64,000 bases of DNA, from NCBI RefSeq assembly GCF_029218125.1, contig NZ_JARFXX010000001.1, positions 186,001 through 250,000 of the forward strand. The letters run 5' to 3'. The position numbers were made by a program, and so were the translations under genes. Positions 15,960-23,560 of the stretch are shown one piece after another; within the stretch, counting starts at the first letter, position 1, and each line of letters begins with the position of its first letter. This stretch comes from Oscillibacter faecalis_A. GTDB taxonomy: Bacteria; Bacillota; Clostridia; Oscillospirales; Oscillospiraceae. The notes below the pieces were generated by a model. The model saw only the letters and a program-made list of their open reading frames with translations. It was not told the DNA's origin and searched no databases.

Positions 15960-16748
15960 TCAGCTCTCCTTTTTCCGGAAGGAGCCCTTGCCCTTTTTCA
16001 CCGGGCGGCTGTGTGCAAATGGATTCCGCTTTGCCTTGGGACGGTCGCTTTTGAACGGCCGGGGCCCGCTTTTCCGGGGGCCGCTGCGGCCCTCCGCCGC
16101 TTTGCCGGAGGCGGTGCGCCCTTGCGTTTTTCCTCCGGCGCTCTTTTCGTATGTGCCGCTCCGCCGCTGGTTTTTTTCACCCGGCACAGGTCTTGCAGAG
16201 GTCTTTCCGCGTGGGCCGCCCTTCCCGGTTTTTTCACCTTTTCGGGGGCCGCGCTCCGCCTTTGCTCCGGCGCGGCGGTCCTGCTTTCGCTCCTCCGGTG
16301 TCTCCGTCTGCTTTTTCGGGCGCTTCACGCCCCGGCGGAGATTTTTTTCATGCTGGGCGGCCTCGCTTTTCCGCTCGGCGGCCCGCTTGGCCTTCAGTTC
16401 CAGCTTGGCAAGGTCTTCGGCATATTTTTCCGGCTCCGCTTCCGCCAGCCGCCGCACCACCGCCACGGCAAGACCGATATCCGTAATGGCCGCCACGGCG
16501 GCAGATGCGCGGCCGGTGGCCAGCCCCAGTTCCCGCTTGGTAAAGGGGACCCGGAGCCACACGCACTGGCCCATTTCCGCGAACCGCCGCACCCGGCGGG
16601 CGGTGTTGTCCGCCGCGTCGGACGCCAGCAGCAGCACCCGGGCGTCCCGGGCGCGGGCCACGGCCTCCACCGGCTCCTCGCCTACCTCCAAATTCCGTCC
16701 CCGGAGGCACAGGCCGATCAGGGAGAGGGTCTGTTCATTCCTGTCCAT
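15960..16748 (-). CDS. YlxQ-type L7Ae-family protein with a long basic tail
   Basis: L7Ae/L30e-type RNA-binding protein of 262 residues in the nusA-infB operon, the position of YlxQ (also called RplGA). Residues about 1-100 form the L7Ae-like domain (LSLIGLCLRGRNLEVGEEPV, LLLASDAADNT, VPFTKRELGLATG). The last 150 residues are a low-complexity Lys/Arg/Gly/Pro-rich tail with no hydrophobic core; ordinary YlxQ proteins are about 100 residues. The ATG at 16748 has a GGAGGGACG site and overlaps the ylxR stop by 14 bases. The tail suggests extra RNA or ribosome contact, by inference. Confidence 0.85.
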   Translation of the reverse strand: MDRNEQTLSLIGLCLRGRNLEVGEEPVEAVARARDARVLLLASDAADNTARRVRRFAEMGQCVWLRVPFTKRELGLATGRASAAVAAITDIGLAVAVVRRLAEAEPEKYAEDLAKLELKAKRAAERKSEAAQHEKNLRRGVKRPKKQTETPEERKQDRRAGAKAERGPRKGEKTGKGGPRGKTSARPVPGEKNQRRSGTYEKSAGGKTQGRTASGKAAEGRSGPRKSGPRPFKSDRPKAKRNPFAHSRPVKKGKGSFRKKES

Positions 16749-17016
16749 CGCGTCCCTCCAGTTCTGCCTCCATGGCGTCATAGACCTCCGCGGGGATGCT
16801 GACCTCCAGCGCCCGCTCCAGCGCGCGGGACTTCCGCGCCTTTTTCAGGCACTCCACGCTGTAGCACACGTAGGCGCCCCGGCCGGGCTTTTTGCCCACG
16901 AAGTCCAGACTCACCGCCCCCTCGGGGGATTTTACCACCCGCAGAAGGCTCTTTTTATCCTTCATCTCCCGGCAGCCCACACATTGCCGCTGAGGAATTT
17001 TCTTCACTTTCTGCAT
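16735..17016 (-). CDS. rnpM: YlxR/RnpM-family RNA-binding protein
   Basis: A 93-residue protein of the YlxR (DUF448) family, described as an RNase P modulator. Seen: PQRQCVGCREMKDKKSLLRV with the conserved C-x2-C, and GRGAYVCYSVECLKKARK. The ATG at 17016 has a GGAGGGCTG site. It is in the standard nusA-ylxR-ylxQ-infB order. Confidence 0.93.
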   Translation of the reverse strand: MQKVKKIPQRQCVGCREMKDKKSLLRVVKSPEGAVSLDFVGKKPGRGAYVCYSVECLKKARKSRALERALEVSIPAEVYDAMEAELEGRDGQE

Positions 17017-17062
17017 TTTAGACAGCCCTCCTTACACATGGCGCGGCTCACCGCGCCGGGCC

Positions 17063-17143
17063 TTATCTTCTTCCGTTTCTCCCGCCGCGCCGCAGGTGCA
17101 GTACCGCCAGCCCCGCAGCCACGCCGCAGAGAAAGAAAATCAT
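17063..17143 (-). CDS. Possible 26-residue membrane microprotein
   Basis: A short frame between nusA and ylxR, starting at the ATG at 17143: MIFFLCGVAAGLAVLHLRR plus a short basic tail, i.e. one membrane helix with a positive-inside end. Only a weak GAGG lies upstream, within the nusA stop region. It could equally be chance in a 130-base gap; listed because the amphipathic layout is membrane-like. Confidence 0.2.
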   Translation of the reverse strand: MIFFLCGVAAGLAVLHLRRGGRNGRR

Positions 17144-17148
17144 CTGTG

Positions 17149-18267
17149 TCACTGGACCTCGGCCTCTTCCTCGCCGTTCCAGCTTTCGGGCTTGATGTCG
17201 ATCTTATAGCCGGTAAGGCGGGCCGCCAGACGGGCGTTCTGCCCCTCCTTGCCGATAGCGAGGGACAACTGATCGTCCGGCACGATAACGCGGCAGGCCT
17301 TGCCCTCCTCCGCCATGAAAACGTTCACCACATCGCTGGGTGCCAGCGCGGCGGCAATAAACTCGGCGGGGTCCTCGCTCCACTTGATGATGTCGATCTT
17401 CTCGCCCCGCAGTTCCTCTACAATGTTGGCCACCCGCTGACCCTTGGGGCCGACGCAGGCGCCGATGGGGTCCACGTTCTCGTCGGCGGACCAGACCGCC
17501 ATCTTCGTGCGGCTGCCGGCCTCCCGGGCGATGGACTTCACCTCTACGGTACCGTCATAAATCTCGGGCACCTCCAGCTCAAAGAGCCGCTTGACAAGGC
17601 CGGGGTGCGTCCGGGAAATCAAAATCTGGGGGCCCTTGGTAGAGCGGCGGACATCTACCACATACACCTTTACGTGCTGGCCCTCTACCAGCTCCTCGCC
17701 GGGGACCTGCTCGCCGGAGAGCAGCAGCGCCTCCGTAGACTCCGTGCCGGTGCCGATTCGCAGGGACACGGCGCCGGTGCGGGGATCGATGCGGGTCACA
17801 ACGCCGGTGAGAATCTCGTGCTGCTTGGAGTTGAACTCGTCATACACCATGCCGCGCTCGGCCTCCCGCAGACCCTGAATGATGACCTGCTTGCCGTTTC
17901 CGGCGGCGATGCGGCCAAACTCGGTATTATCCACGGGGATGTTCACCACATCGCCCACCTGATACTTTGCGGAGATGGCCTTGGCCTCCTCCTCGCTCAT
18001 TTCGTTGAGAGGGTCCACATAGTCCTCCTCTGCCACCACGTTCTTCTGAACGTACATCTTCAGCGTCTGGTGCTCCTCATCCACATCCACCACAACGTTC
18101 TCCACGCCGTTATGGTCGCGCTTGTACGCGGTGGAAATGGCCTGAATGATCTTATCCATCATAAAGGTCTGGGGAATGCCCCGCTCCTTTTCCAGCATGG
18201 CCAGAGCCGCAAAGATCTCGGGGATGTTCATGCCCGCGGGTTCCTTTACCTTTTTCTTGCCCTTCAT
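17149..18267 (-). CDS. nusA: Transcription termination/antitermination factor NusA
   Basis: A 372-residue RNA polymerase-binding factor that modulates pausing, termination and antitermination. Domain order: N-terminal domain (about 10-135), S1 (about 140-205, GVVTRIDPRTGAVSLRIG) and tandem KH domains (GACVGPKGQRVANIVEEL, then DDQLSLAIGKEGQNARLAAR). The acidic C-terminal repeats of proteobacterial NusA are absent, as usual for Firmicutes. The ATG at 18267 has an AAGGAG site. Second gene of the rimP operon. Confidence 0.97.
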   Translation of the reverse strand: MKGKKKVKEPAGMNIPEIFAALAMLEKERGIPQTFMMDKIIQAISTAYKRDHNGVENVVVDVDEEHQTLKMYVQKNVVAEEDYVDPLNEMSEEEAKAISAKYQVGDVVNIPVDNTEFGRIAAGNGKQVIIQGLREAERGMVYDEFNSKQHEILTGVVTRIDPRTGAVSLRIGTGTESTEALLLSGEQVPGEELVEGQHVKVYVVDVRRSTKGPQILISRTHPGLVKRLFELEVPEIYDGTVEVKSIAREAGSRTKMAVWSADENVDPIGACVGPKGQRVANIVEELRGEKIDIIKWSEDPAEFIAAALAPSDVVNVFMAEEGKACRVIVPDDQLSLAIGKEGQNARLAARLTGYKIDIKPESWNGEEEAEVQ

Positions 18268-18336
18268 CTTGAATTACTCCTTTTATTTTATACGTCTTTT
18301 TTTATACGTCTTTTTCCGAGACAGGAATCACAAATT

Positions 18337-18798
18337 TTAAAATTCCACCCGCAGGCGGCACAGCGCCACGGCCCTTTTGTCAAAGGTATAGGCTTGGCCG
18401 CCCATCTCCACGGTGATGGAACCGTCCGCCTCATTATAAGCGGTCAGCGTACCGGGGAACTCCTTGCGTCCGTCCACCGGCTTGTAGAGCTTCACCAGCA
18501 CGGGGCTGTTCAGATAACGCTGAAAATCGGCAGGGCGCTTCAGCACCCGCTCCGCACCGGCGGAGCCGACCTCCAGCGTGTAGCTGCCCTCGATGGGGTC
18601 CGCCTCGTCCAGCAGGTCCGAGAGCTTCCGGGAGATGGCCTCGCAGTCCAGAATGTCCACACCGCCCTCCTTGTCGATGAGGACCCGGAGATACCACGTT
18701 CCGGCTTCCTTTACATATTCCACATCCCACAACGTACAGCCCTGCTCTGCAATGACGGGCTCTGCCAGCCGTGCGGTGAGCTCTGTGACCTTTTCCAT
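18337..18798 (-). CDS. rimP: Ribosome maturation factor RimP
   Basis: 30S assembly factor of 153 residues. The N-terminal alpha/beta domain has VEYVKEAGTWYLRVLIDKEG and the typical SRKLSDLLDEADPIEGSYTL; the C-terminal SH3-like domain has LTAYNEADGSITVEMGG. The frame is open upstream to 18912, but the ATG at 18798 has a GGAGGATGC site and matches the family start. First gene of the long translation operon, behind a leader with its own terminator-like hairpin. Confidence 0.95.
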   Translation of the reverse strand: MEKVTELTARLAEPVIAEQGCTLWDVEYVKEAGTWYLRVLIDKEGGVDILDCEAISRKLSDLLDEADPIEGSYTLEVGSAGAERVLKRPADFQRYLNSPVLVKLYKPVDGRKEFPGTLTAYNEADGSITVEMGGQAYTFDKRAVALCRLRVEF

Positions 18799-18847
18799 GG
18801 CGCATCCTCCGGTTTTCTGAAGATTTGAAGTGGAGCGTTTGTTCCAC

Positions 18848-18875
18848 AAAAAAGAGCGGACCTTGCGGTCCACTC
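18848..18875 (-). terminator. Terminator hairpin inside the rimP leader (possible attenuator)
   Basis: On the minus strand the 9-bp stem GAGTGGACC-GCAA-GGTCCGCTC is followed by TTTTTT. It lies after the promoter at 18901-18929 and before the rimP start. The downstream TCCACT (complement of AGTGGA in the 5' arm) could form a competing stem. Confidence 0.6.
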
Positions 18876-18900
18876 CAAAACTTACACTCCTAATATCTGT

Positions 18901-18929
18901 AAGATAGCACACTTTATCAGGGAATGCAA
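18901..18929 (-). promoter_or_regulatory. Promoter of the rimP-ribF operon
   Basis: On the minus strand TTGCAT (18929-18924) and TATCTT (18906-18901) with a 17-base spacer, about 100 bases before rimP. Confidence 0.6.
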
Positions 18930-19078
18930 GTGGATTTCCAGACTTTTTTGAAAAAATCCGTCAAATTTTCGGCACTTTTCGTGCCGTTCCGGGCGTTTTC
19001 CGCCCAAAACGGCGCAAGGCGCTCCTCCTCGCCCCTATTTGACCCGGCAGCCGCCCCGGTCTGCTCCGAATCTTTTAA

Positions 19079-19115
19079 AAGAAAATGCGGACCTCTGAAG
19101 CGGTTCGCATTTTCC
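19079..19115 (-). terminator. Terminator of lrgAB
   Basis: On the minus strand GAAAATGCG and CGCATTTTC arms with an inner GACC/GGTC-like region, followed by TTTT. The rest of 18930-19078 holds nothing recognisable. Confidence 0.7.
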
Positions 19116-19127
19116 ATCAATATAGCT

Positions 19128-19814
19128 TTACACGGTGAAGAACATCGCCAGCACAGAGGTGATGATACCGCATACGCACAGGGCGATAGAGCTCATGGCC
19201 CCCTGCAGCGGCCCAATCTCCAGTGCCTTGCTGGTGCCGACCGCATGGCTGCACGCGCCGATGGCCACACCCTCCGCCACCGGGTCGGTGACATGGAACA
19301 GCTTGGCAAACAGCGGCGCCAGCATGGCTCCCTCAATGCCGGTGACGCACACGGAAGCCGCTGTCAGCCCCGGCAGACCGCCAGCACTTTCGGAAATGCT
19401 CACCGCAATGGCAGTGGTCACGCTCTTGGGCAGCAGGGAGTTCACCAGCGACGCCTCCGTCTGGAACATCCGGCACAGCAGCAGCACCGCCAGCACGCTG
19501 ACAAGGCTCCCCACAAAGCAGCCCAGCACCACCGGCCAGAAATACCGCTTCAAAACGGCGCGCTGCTGGTACACGTTCAGCGCCAGCACCGCCGTGGCCG
19601 GGGCCAGCAGCATTTTGATAATATCGCCGCCGGCATTGTAATTTTCCAGCGGAATACGGAACACCACCATCACGGCGATGACCAGCATGGCCGCCACCAG
19701 CACCGGGTTGCAGACAAGAAGCCCCGTGCGCTTCTGGAGCTTCACGGCAAGAAACCAGCACAGCAGCGTCAGTCCCAGCCCGAAAAAGGGCGTGGAGGTC
19801 AGGGTATCAATCAT
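19128..19814 (-). CDS. lrgB: LrgB/CidB-family membrane protein
   Basis: A 228-residue polytopic membrane protein of the LrgB/CidB family, linked to murein hydrolase control or to export of small metabolites such as pyruvate. Multiple helices are evident; the conserved LLPKSVTTAIAVSISESAGG and the GIIT segment near the C terminus are present. The ATG at 19814 has an AAAGGAGGC site and overlaps the lrgA stop by 8 bases. No LytSR-type regulator is next to it here. Confidence 0.93.
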   Translation of the reverse strand: MIDTLTSTPFFGLGLTLLCWFLAVKLQKRTGLLVCNPVLVAAMLVIAVMVVFRIPLENYNAGGDIIKMLLAPATAVLALNVYQQRAVLKRYFWPVVLGCFVGSLVSVLAVLLLCRMFQTEASLVNSLLPKSVTTAIAVSISESAGGLPGLTAASVCVTGIEGAMLAPLFAKLFHVTDPVAEGVAIGACSHAVGTSKALEIGPLQGAMSSIALCVCGIITSVLAMFFTV

Positions 19815-20175
19815 GGTCTGCCTCCTTTCCGCCAAGCATCTTCATAAAGAGCCGGATGCTCCACGCGGTCACCGCGTAGACCACCGGCGTGGACACCAGC
19901 GTCACCACCAGAAAGGGGATGGCCTGCAGCTTCAGCACATCCAGATATTCCAGCGTCCCCACGATGGCGGGGATGAAAAACAGGCCCATGTTGCCGATGA
20001 GGAACTGGGACGTTCCTTGAATCGTCCGCTCCTTCACCCCGCCGCACAGCAGCAAAATCAGCAGCAGAAGCAGGCTGATGACGCTGGCCGGCAGTGTAAA
20101 GGGCAGAAACGCCGCGATCCACTCCCCGGCCATGCAGATCAAAAACACGATGCAAAATTCCAAAATCAAATCCAA
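19807..20175 (-). CDS. lrgA: LrgA/CidA-family holin-like protein
   Basis: A 122-residue membrane protein with four predicted helices. Typical segments are LPASVISLLLLLILLLCGG and FLIGNMGLFFIPAIVG. The start is TTG at 20175 with a GAGGTG site 7 bases upstream. It is translationally coupled to lrgB. Historically called an antiholin-like protein; the biochemical role is still debated. Confidence 0.93.
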   Translation of the reverse strand: MDLILEFCIVFLICMAGEWIAAFLPFTLPASVISLLLLLILLLCGGVKERTIQGTSQFLIGNMGLFFIPAIVGTLEYLDVLKLQAIPFLVVTLVSTPVVYAVTAWSIRLFMKMLGGKEADHD

Positions 20176-20201
20176 AATAAATCACCTCAACATAAGGCCA
20201 T

Positions 20202-20230
20202 AGTCTAAAAGAAACTTGCCGGGAAGTCAA
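20202..20230 (-). promoter_or_regulatory. Promoter of lrgAB
   Basis: On the minus strand TTGACT (20230-20225) and TAGACT (20207-20202) with a 17-base spacer. Confidence 0.6.
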
Positions 20231-20283
20231 TGGCGGAAACAGAGAAAGCGGCTCCGTTTTTTTGCGTTTTTTTAGCAGAAAAC

Positions 20284-20323
20284 GGCCCGGTGCGATAAAA
20301 CAGGCCATTCATCGCACCGGGCC
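20284..20323 (-). terminator. Terminator after znuB
   Basis: A perfect 13-bp stem (GGCCCGGTGCGAT with ATCGCACCGGGCC), with TTTT following on the minus strand. Confidence 0.8.
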
Positions 20324-20340
20324 AGAGTAATTTTTTTGCC

Positions 20341-21153
20341 TTATCTCCGCCGCAGAGCGGCAAGAAGACAGGCGCAGAGGAACACCGCAAGGTCCGCGGC
20401 CACCACCGTGGCTCCCACCGGGGTGGAGAACATGAACGAGATCGTCAGCCCCGCCATGAAGCACACCACCGACGTCACGGCCGCACAGAGAATCACACCC
20501 CGGAAGCTGCGGAACAACCGCATGGCGGTCAGCGCCGGGAAAATCACCAGTGAGGAAATAAGCATAGCCCCCATCATCCGCATTCCCAGCACAATCGTCA
20601 GGGCGGTGAGAATGGCAAGAAGGGTATTGTAGCGGTCCACCGGCAGCCCTGTGGCCCGGGAGAAGCTCTCGTCAAAGGTCACGGCAAAAATCTGGTGGTA
20701 AAAAAGGCCGTACAGCGCCAGCACCGTCACGGACAGCACCACGGACAGCGCCACATCGCTCCGCGTCATAGCCAGCACACTGCCGAACATATAGTTGTCC
20801 ACGTCCGTTGTCATGCCCGTGGTGCGGGAGATGACCAGAATACCGACAGCCAGCGCCGAGGCGCTGACAGCGGCAATGGCAGCGTCGCTGTTCCAGTGGG
20901 GATTGCTGGCCATCCGCAGCAGGAAAAACGCCGCTAAGATCACCACGGGAATCGAAAAGTACAGCGGTGTCAATCCCAGCGCAACGGCAATGGCCAGCGC
21001 GCCGAAGGACACATGGCTCAGTCCGTCGCCGATCATGGAATAGCGCTTGAGCACCAGCGGTACGCCCAGCAGCGCAGCGCACAGGCTCACCAGCACCCCG
21101 GCCACAAGCGCCCGCTGCATAAAGGGGTAGGAAAACATCTGCAAAATATTCAT
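20341..21153 (-). CDS. znuB: Zinc-type ABC transporter permease (ZnuB family)
   Basis: A 270-residue membrane component of a metal ABC importer of the ABC-3 family, with 7-8 predicted helices. It has GDGLSHVSFGALAIAVALGL, the coupling-helix region of this family. The ATG at 21153 overlaps the ATPase stop by 4 bases. It sits with a Fur-family regulator and so is probably zinc- (possibly Mn-) specific. No substrate-binding protein gene is nearby, so that component must be encoded elsewhere. Confidence 0.92.
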   Translation of the reverse strand: MNILQMFSYPFMQRALVAGVLVSLCAALLGVPLVLKRYSMIGDGLSHVSFGALAIAVALGLTPLYFSIPVVILAAFFLLRMASNPHWNSDAAIAAVSASALAVGILVISRTTGMTTDVDNYMFGSVLAMTRSDVALSVVLSVTVLALYGLFYHQIFAVTFDESFSRATGLPVDRYNTLLAILTALTIVLGMRMMGAMLISSLVIFPALTAMRLFRSFRGVILCAAVTSVVCFMAGLTISFMFSTPVGATVVAADLAVFLCACLLAALRRR

Positions 21154-21866
21154 GATTCCAGCTCCTCCCGGAAGCGGCGGCCCTGCGGGCTTGCCAGATA
21201 GTCGGCCTTCGTTCCGCTGAACAGTCCGCTGCGGCCGATGTGCAGCACGGTGCGGGCGCTTTTCAGCGCCGCCTTCAGGTCATGGGTCACCATCACGATG
21301 GCCATGCCCTCCTTTTCATTGAGGTACGCCAGCGTTTTGTAAAGGTCCTGCGCGGCGGCGGGGTCCAGTCCGGTGATAGGCTCGTCGAGAATCAGCAGCG
21401 ATTTTGCGGCGCACAGCGCCCTTGCCAGCAGCACCCGCTGCTGCTGCCCGCCGGAGAGATCCCGGTAGCAGGCGTCCTTCAGCTCCAGAATACCCAGCTT
21501 ACCCAGATTCATCATGGCCTCGGAGCGCTGGGCCGGGGTATAGAGGAAATGCAGTCCCCGCCGGTTCAGGCAGCCGGAGAGCACTACCTCCAGCACCGTG
21601 GCAGGGAAGTCCCGCTGGGCCCGGGTCTGCTGGGGCAGATAGCCGATGGCGCCGTGGCGCAGCGCCGGCGCGTGCTCAATGTGCCCGATCTGGGGCTGGA
21701 GCAGGCCCAGCAGGCCCCGCATCAGCGTGGACTTGCCGGAGCCGTTATCTCCCACCACACAGAGATAGTCCCCCTTGGAAATGGTGAGGTTCAGGCCCGA
21801 GAGCACGGACCGCCCTTCATAGCCGAGGGAAACGTCCCGGCAGACGATAAGCTCGTTATCTTTCAT
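21150..21866 (-). CDS. znuC: Zinc-type ABC transporter ATPase (ZnuC family)
   Basis: A 238-residue ATPase of the metal importer. Walker A is GDNGSGKST, the signature is DLSGGQQQRVLLARAL and Walker B is LLILDEPITGLDP. The ATG at 21866 has a GAGGAGGCG site and lies inside the end of the regulator gene (stop at 21856), so regulator, ATPase and permease form one overlapping operon. Confidence 0.94.
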   Translation of the reverse strand: MKDNELIVCRDVSLGYEGRSVLSGLNLTISKGDYLCVVGDNGSGKSTLMRGLLGLLQPQIGHIEHAPALRHGAIGYLPQQTRAQRDFPATVLEVVLSGCLNRRGLHFLYTPAQRSEAMMNLGKLGILELKDACYRDLSGGQQQRVLLARALCAAKSLLILDEPITGLDPAAAQDLYKTLAYLNEKEGMAIVMVTHDLKAALKSARTVLHIGRSGLFSGTKADYLASPQGRRFREELES

Positions 21867-22263
21867 GTTCCGCCTCCTCACACGCCGCGCACAGCCCCGT
21901 CAGCACCGTCCGGCGGGGGTCGATATAAAACCGGTGCTCCGCCGAAAGGTGACGGCAGACCTCCTCCAGATGCGCGCAGTCCAAATGGACCATGCGCCCG
22001 CAGCGCTCACAGCGCAGCAAAAAGCAGTCATGGCGGCACCCGGCCTGCGGGCAGTATTGGTACAGCGCCCCCTCCTCGGTGGTGACCTTGTGTACAAGCC
22101 CCTGCTGCGTCAGCCGGTCAAGCTGACGGTACACCGTGGCAAGTCCCACGGTCAGCCCCTCATGCCGCAGATCCTCTGAAAGCTCGGCGGCGGAAATACA
22201 TTCCTCCGCCCGGGCACGCAGGCAGTGCAGCACTGCCTGCTGTTGCTTTGTCTGATATGCCAT
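21856..22263 (-). CDS. zur: Fur-family regulator, probably Zur
   Basis: A 135-residue Fur-family repressor. The winged helix is at about 10-80 (LTVGLATVYRQLDRLTQQGL); the metal domain has HDCFLLRCERCGRMVHLDC, and a second C-x2-C (LCAAC) near the C terminus forms the usual structural zinc site. The ATG at 22263 is preferred because it has a TTGGAGAC site. Operon position ahead of znuC-znuB points to Zur rather than Fur or PerR. A 19-bp Fur-type dyad immediately upstream suggests autoregulation. Confidence 0.88.
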   Translation of the reverse strand: MAYQTKQQQAVLHCLRARAEECISAAELSEDLRHEGLTVGLATVYRQLDRLTQQGLVHKVTTEEGALYQYCPQAGCRHDCFLLRCERCGRMVHLDCAHLEEVCRHLSAEHRFYIDPRRTVLTGLCAACEEAEHER

Positions 22264-22275
22264 AGCAGTCTCCAA

Positions 22276-22300
22276 TTTGAAAATGATTATCGTTTTCAAA
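22276..22300. promoter_or_regulatory. Zur/Fur-type operator
   Basis: GAAAATGATTATCGTTTTC (22279-22297) is a near-perfect 19-bp dyad of the Fur-superfamily type, flanked by TTT/AAA that extend the symmetry. It lies 15 bases upstream of the zur start codon. Confidence 0.75.
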
Positions 22301-22332
22301 TTATAATCAAAAAAACAAAAATGTCAAGACCG

Positions 22333-22361
22333 TTGCAAAATACCGCAAAATAGGGTATGGT
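22333..22361 (+). promoter_or_regulatory. Promoter of the nucleotidyltransferase gene
   Basis: TTGCAA (22333-22338) and TATGGT (22356-22361) with a 17-base spacer. Confidence 0.5.
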
Positions 22362-22417
22362 AAAGAAAACCATAATGGAAATCCCAAATATAAAATAAAA
22401 ATTAAGGGAGAAGCTGT

Positions 22418-23332
22418 ATGAGCGTTTCTTTGGTCATCATGGCGGCGGGCCTCGGTTCCCGCTACGGCGGCAGCAAGCAGGTGGACGGCATCGGCCCCAA
22501 CAGCGAGATTTTGATGGAGTATTCCATTTATGATGCCATCCGGGCCGGCTTTGATAAAATCGTATTCATCATCAAGCCGGAAATGCGGGAGATGATGGAG
22601 GGCCTTGTGGGCTATCTGAAAAACAAAACCGCCAAAAGCGGCCGCCCGGTGGAGATCGCCTATGTCTATCAGGATTTTTCCTCCGTGCCGAATTTTTATC
22701 ACATCCCCGAGGGGCGGACAAAGCCCTTTGGCACCGTTCATGCCCTGCTGTGCGCCGAACCGGCGGTGGACGGGCCGTTCTGCGTCATCAATGCCGATGA
22801 TTACTATGGCGTGGACGCCTACCGCACCATTTATGAGCAGTTGGTGCGTCTGCCGGAAAACGGCCAAGCCGTAATGGTAGGCTATCTTCTGAAAAACACC
22901 GCCAGCCTTCACGGCACGGTGTCCCGAGGCGTGTGCCATGTGCAGGACGGGAAGCTGAGCTCTATTCAGGAGACACTGAAAATCCAGCTTTACCCGGATG
23001 GGCATCTCACCGATCTGGATACTGGCGCCGATCTGTCCCCGGAGACGGTGGTGTCCATGAATTTCTGGGGCTTCATGCCCTCCGTGTTCCCGGCGCTGCG
23101 GACGTATTTTGAGGACTTCCTCCGGGCGCTACCTGCCGATGCGCTGAAGGCGGAGTGCCTGCTGCCGGTGATGGTAGGGGAGGAGCTGAAGGCAGGCCGG
23201 ATAGAGGTCTCCGTGCTCCACTCCAAGGATAAGTGGTTCGGCATGACCTATCACGAGGACCGCGCCCTTGTGGCGGAGGATTTGAAGGCTCTCCACGCGG
23301 CGGGTGTCTATCCCCCCTCTCTGCGGGACTGA
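22418..23332 (+). CDS. Sugar-phosphate nucleotidyltransferase-like protein
   Basis: A 304-residue GT-A-fold nucleotidyltransferase, probably activating a sugar phosphate with an NTP. The N-terminal nucleotide loop is LVIMAAGLGSRYGGSKQ (about 5-21) and the metal-binding region CVINADDYYGVDAY (near 128). The sequence diverges from RmlA and GalU after that, so the sugar is unknown. The ATG at 22418 has an AAGGGAGAAG site. Monocistronic; a terminator followed by a mobile-element-like repeat comes after it. Confidence 0.8.
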   Translation: MSVSLVIMAAGLGSRYGGSKQVDGIGPNSEILMEYSIYDAIRAGFDKIVFIIKPEMREMMEGLVGYLKNKTAKSGRPVEIAYVYQDFSSVPNFYHIPEGRTKPFGTVHALLCAEPAVDGPFCVINADDYYGVDAYRTIYEQLVRLPENGQAVMVGYLLKNTASLHGTVSRGVCHVQDGKLSSIQETLKIQLYPDGHLTDLDTGADLSPETVVSMNFWGFMPSVFPALRTYFEDFLRALPADALKAECLLPVMVGEELKAGRIEVSVLHSKDKWFGMTYHEDRALVAEDLKALHAAGVYPPSLRD

Positions 23333-23372
23333 CACAGGGCATAGTGTCCCTCTATTGTGCATAGCCTGAAGA

Positions 23373-23398
23373 AGACCCGGCATAATAATGCCGGGTCT
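23373..23398 (+). terminator. Terminator, first copy (left of repeat element A)
   Basis: AGACCCGGCAT stem with ATGCCGGGTCT. It is repeated directly at 23561-23583; here the loop has three extra bases. Confidence 0.75.
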
Positions 23399-23560
23399 CA
23401 GCGTGTCGAAAAAGTCTTTTCTCCCCGCTGAACAAGTTTTCAGAACTTCATAAAAGTTCTGAAAACTAAGGATTTCAATGGCGCAGGACACCCTTCTTGG
23501 GTTTCCCGCGCACACCCTTCCTTACCGCTGCGGAGGATTTACCACTTTATCGACAGTCTC
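23399..23560. repeat. Terminator-associated element, copy A (162 bp)
   Basis: It starts CAGCGTGTCGAAAAAGTC and ends ACTTTATCGACAGTCTC; the ends are imperfect inverted repeats (TGTCGAAAAAGT against TGTCGATAAAGT). An interior 13-bp perfect hairpin has GTTTTCAGAACTT/AAGTTCTGAAAAC arms. Copy B at 33898-34059 has the same length and differs at nine positions. It lies exactly between two direct copies of a terminator hairpin. No transposase is encoded, so it is MITE-like. Confidence 0.85.

Noticed and set aside
23399..23412. TGTCGAA in the ends of the terminator-associated elements as a Spo0A box
   Set aside because: It matches the 0A-box core, but it sits in the terminal repeats of all copies, lies downstream of genes and has no promoter next to it; coincidence is more likely.
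23129..23515. An open frame starting MCAGNPR that reads out of repeat element A
   Set aside because: It enters the opposite strand of the nucleotidyltransferase gene; the same start fused to other sequence occurs at copy B (33193-34014), so it is repeat-derived.
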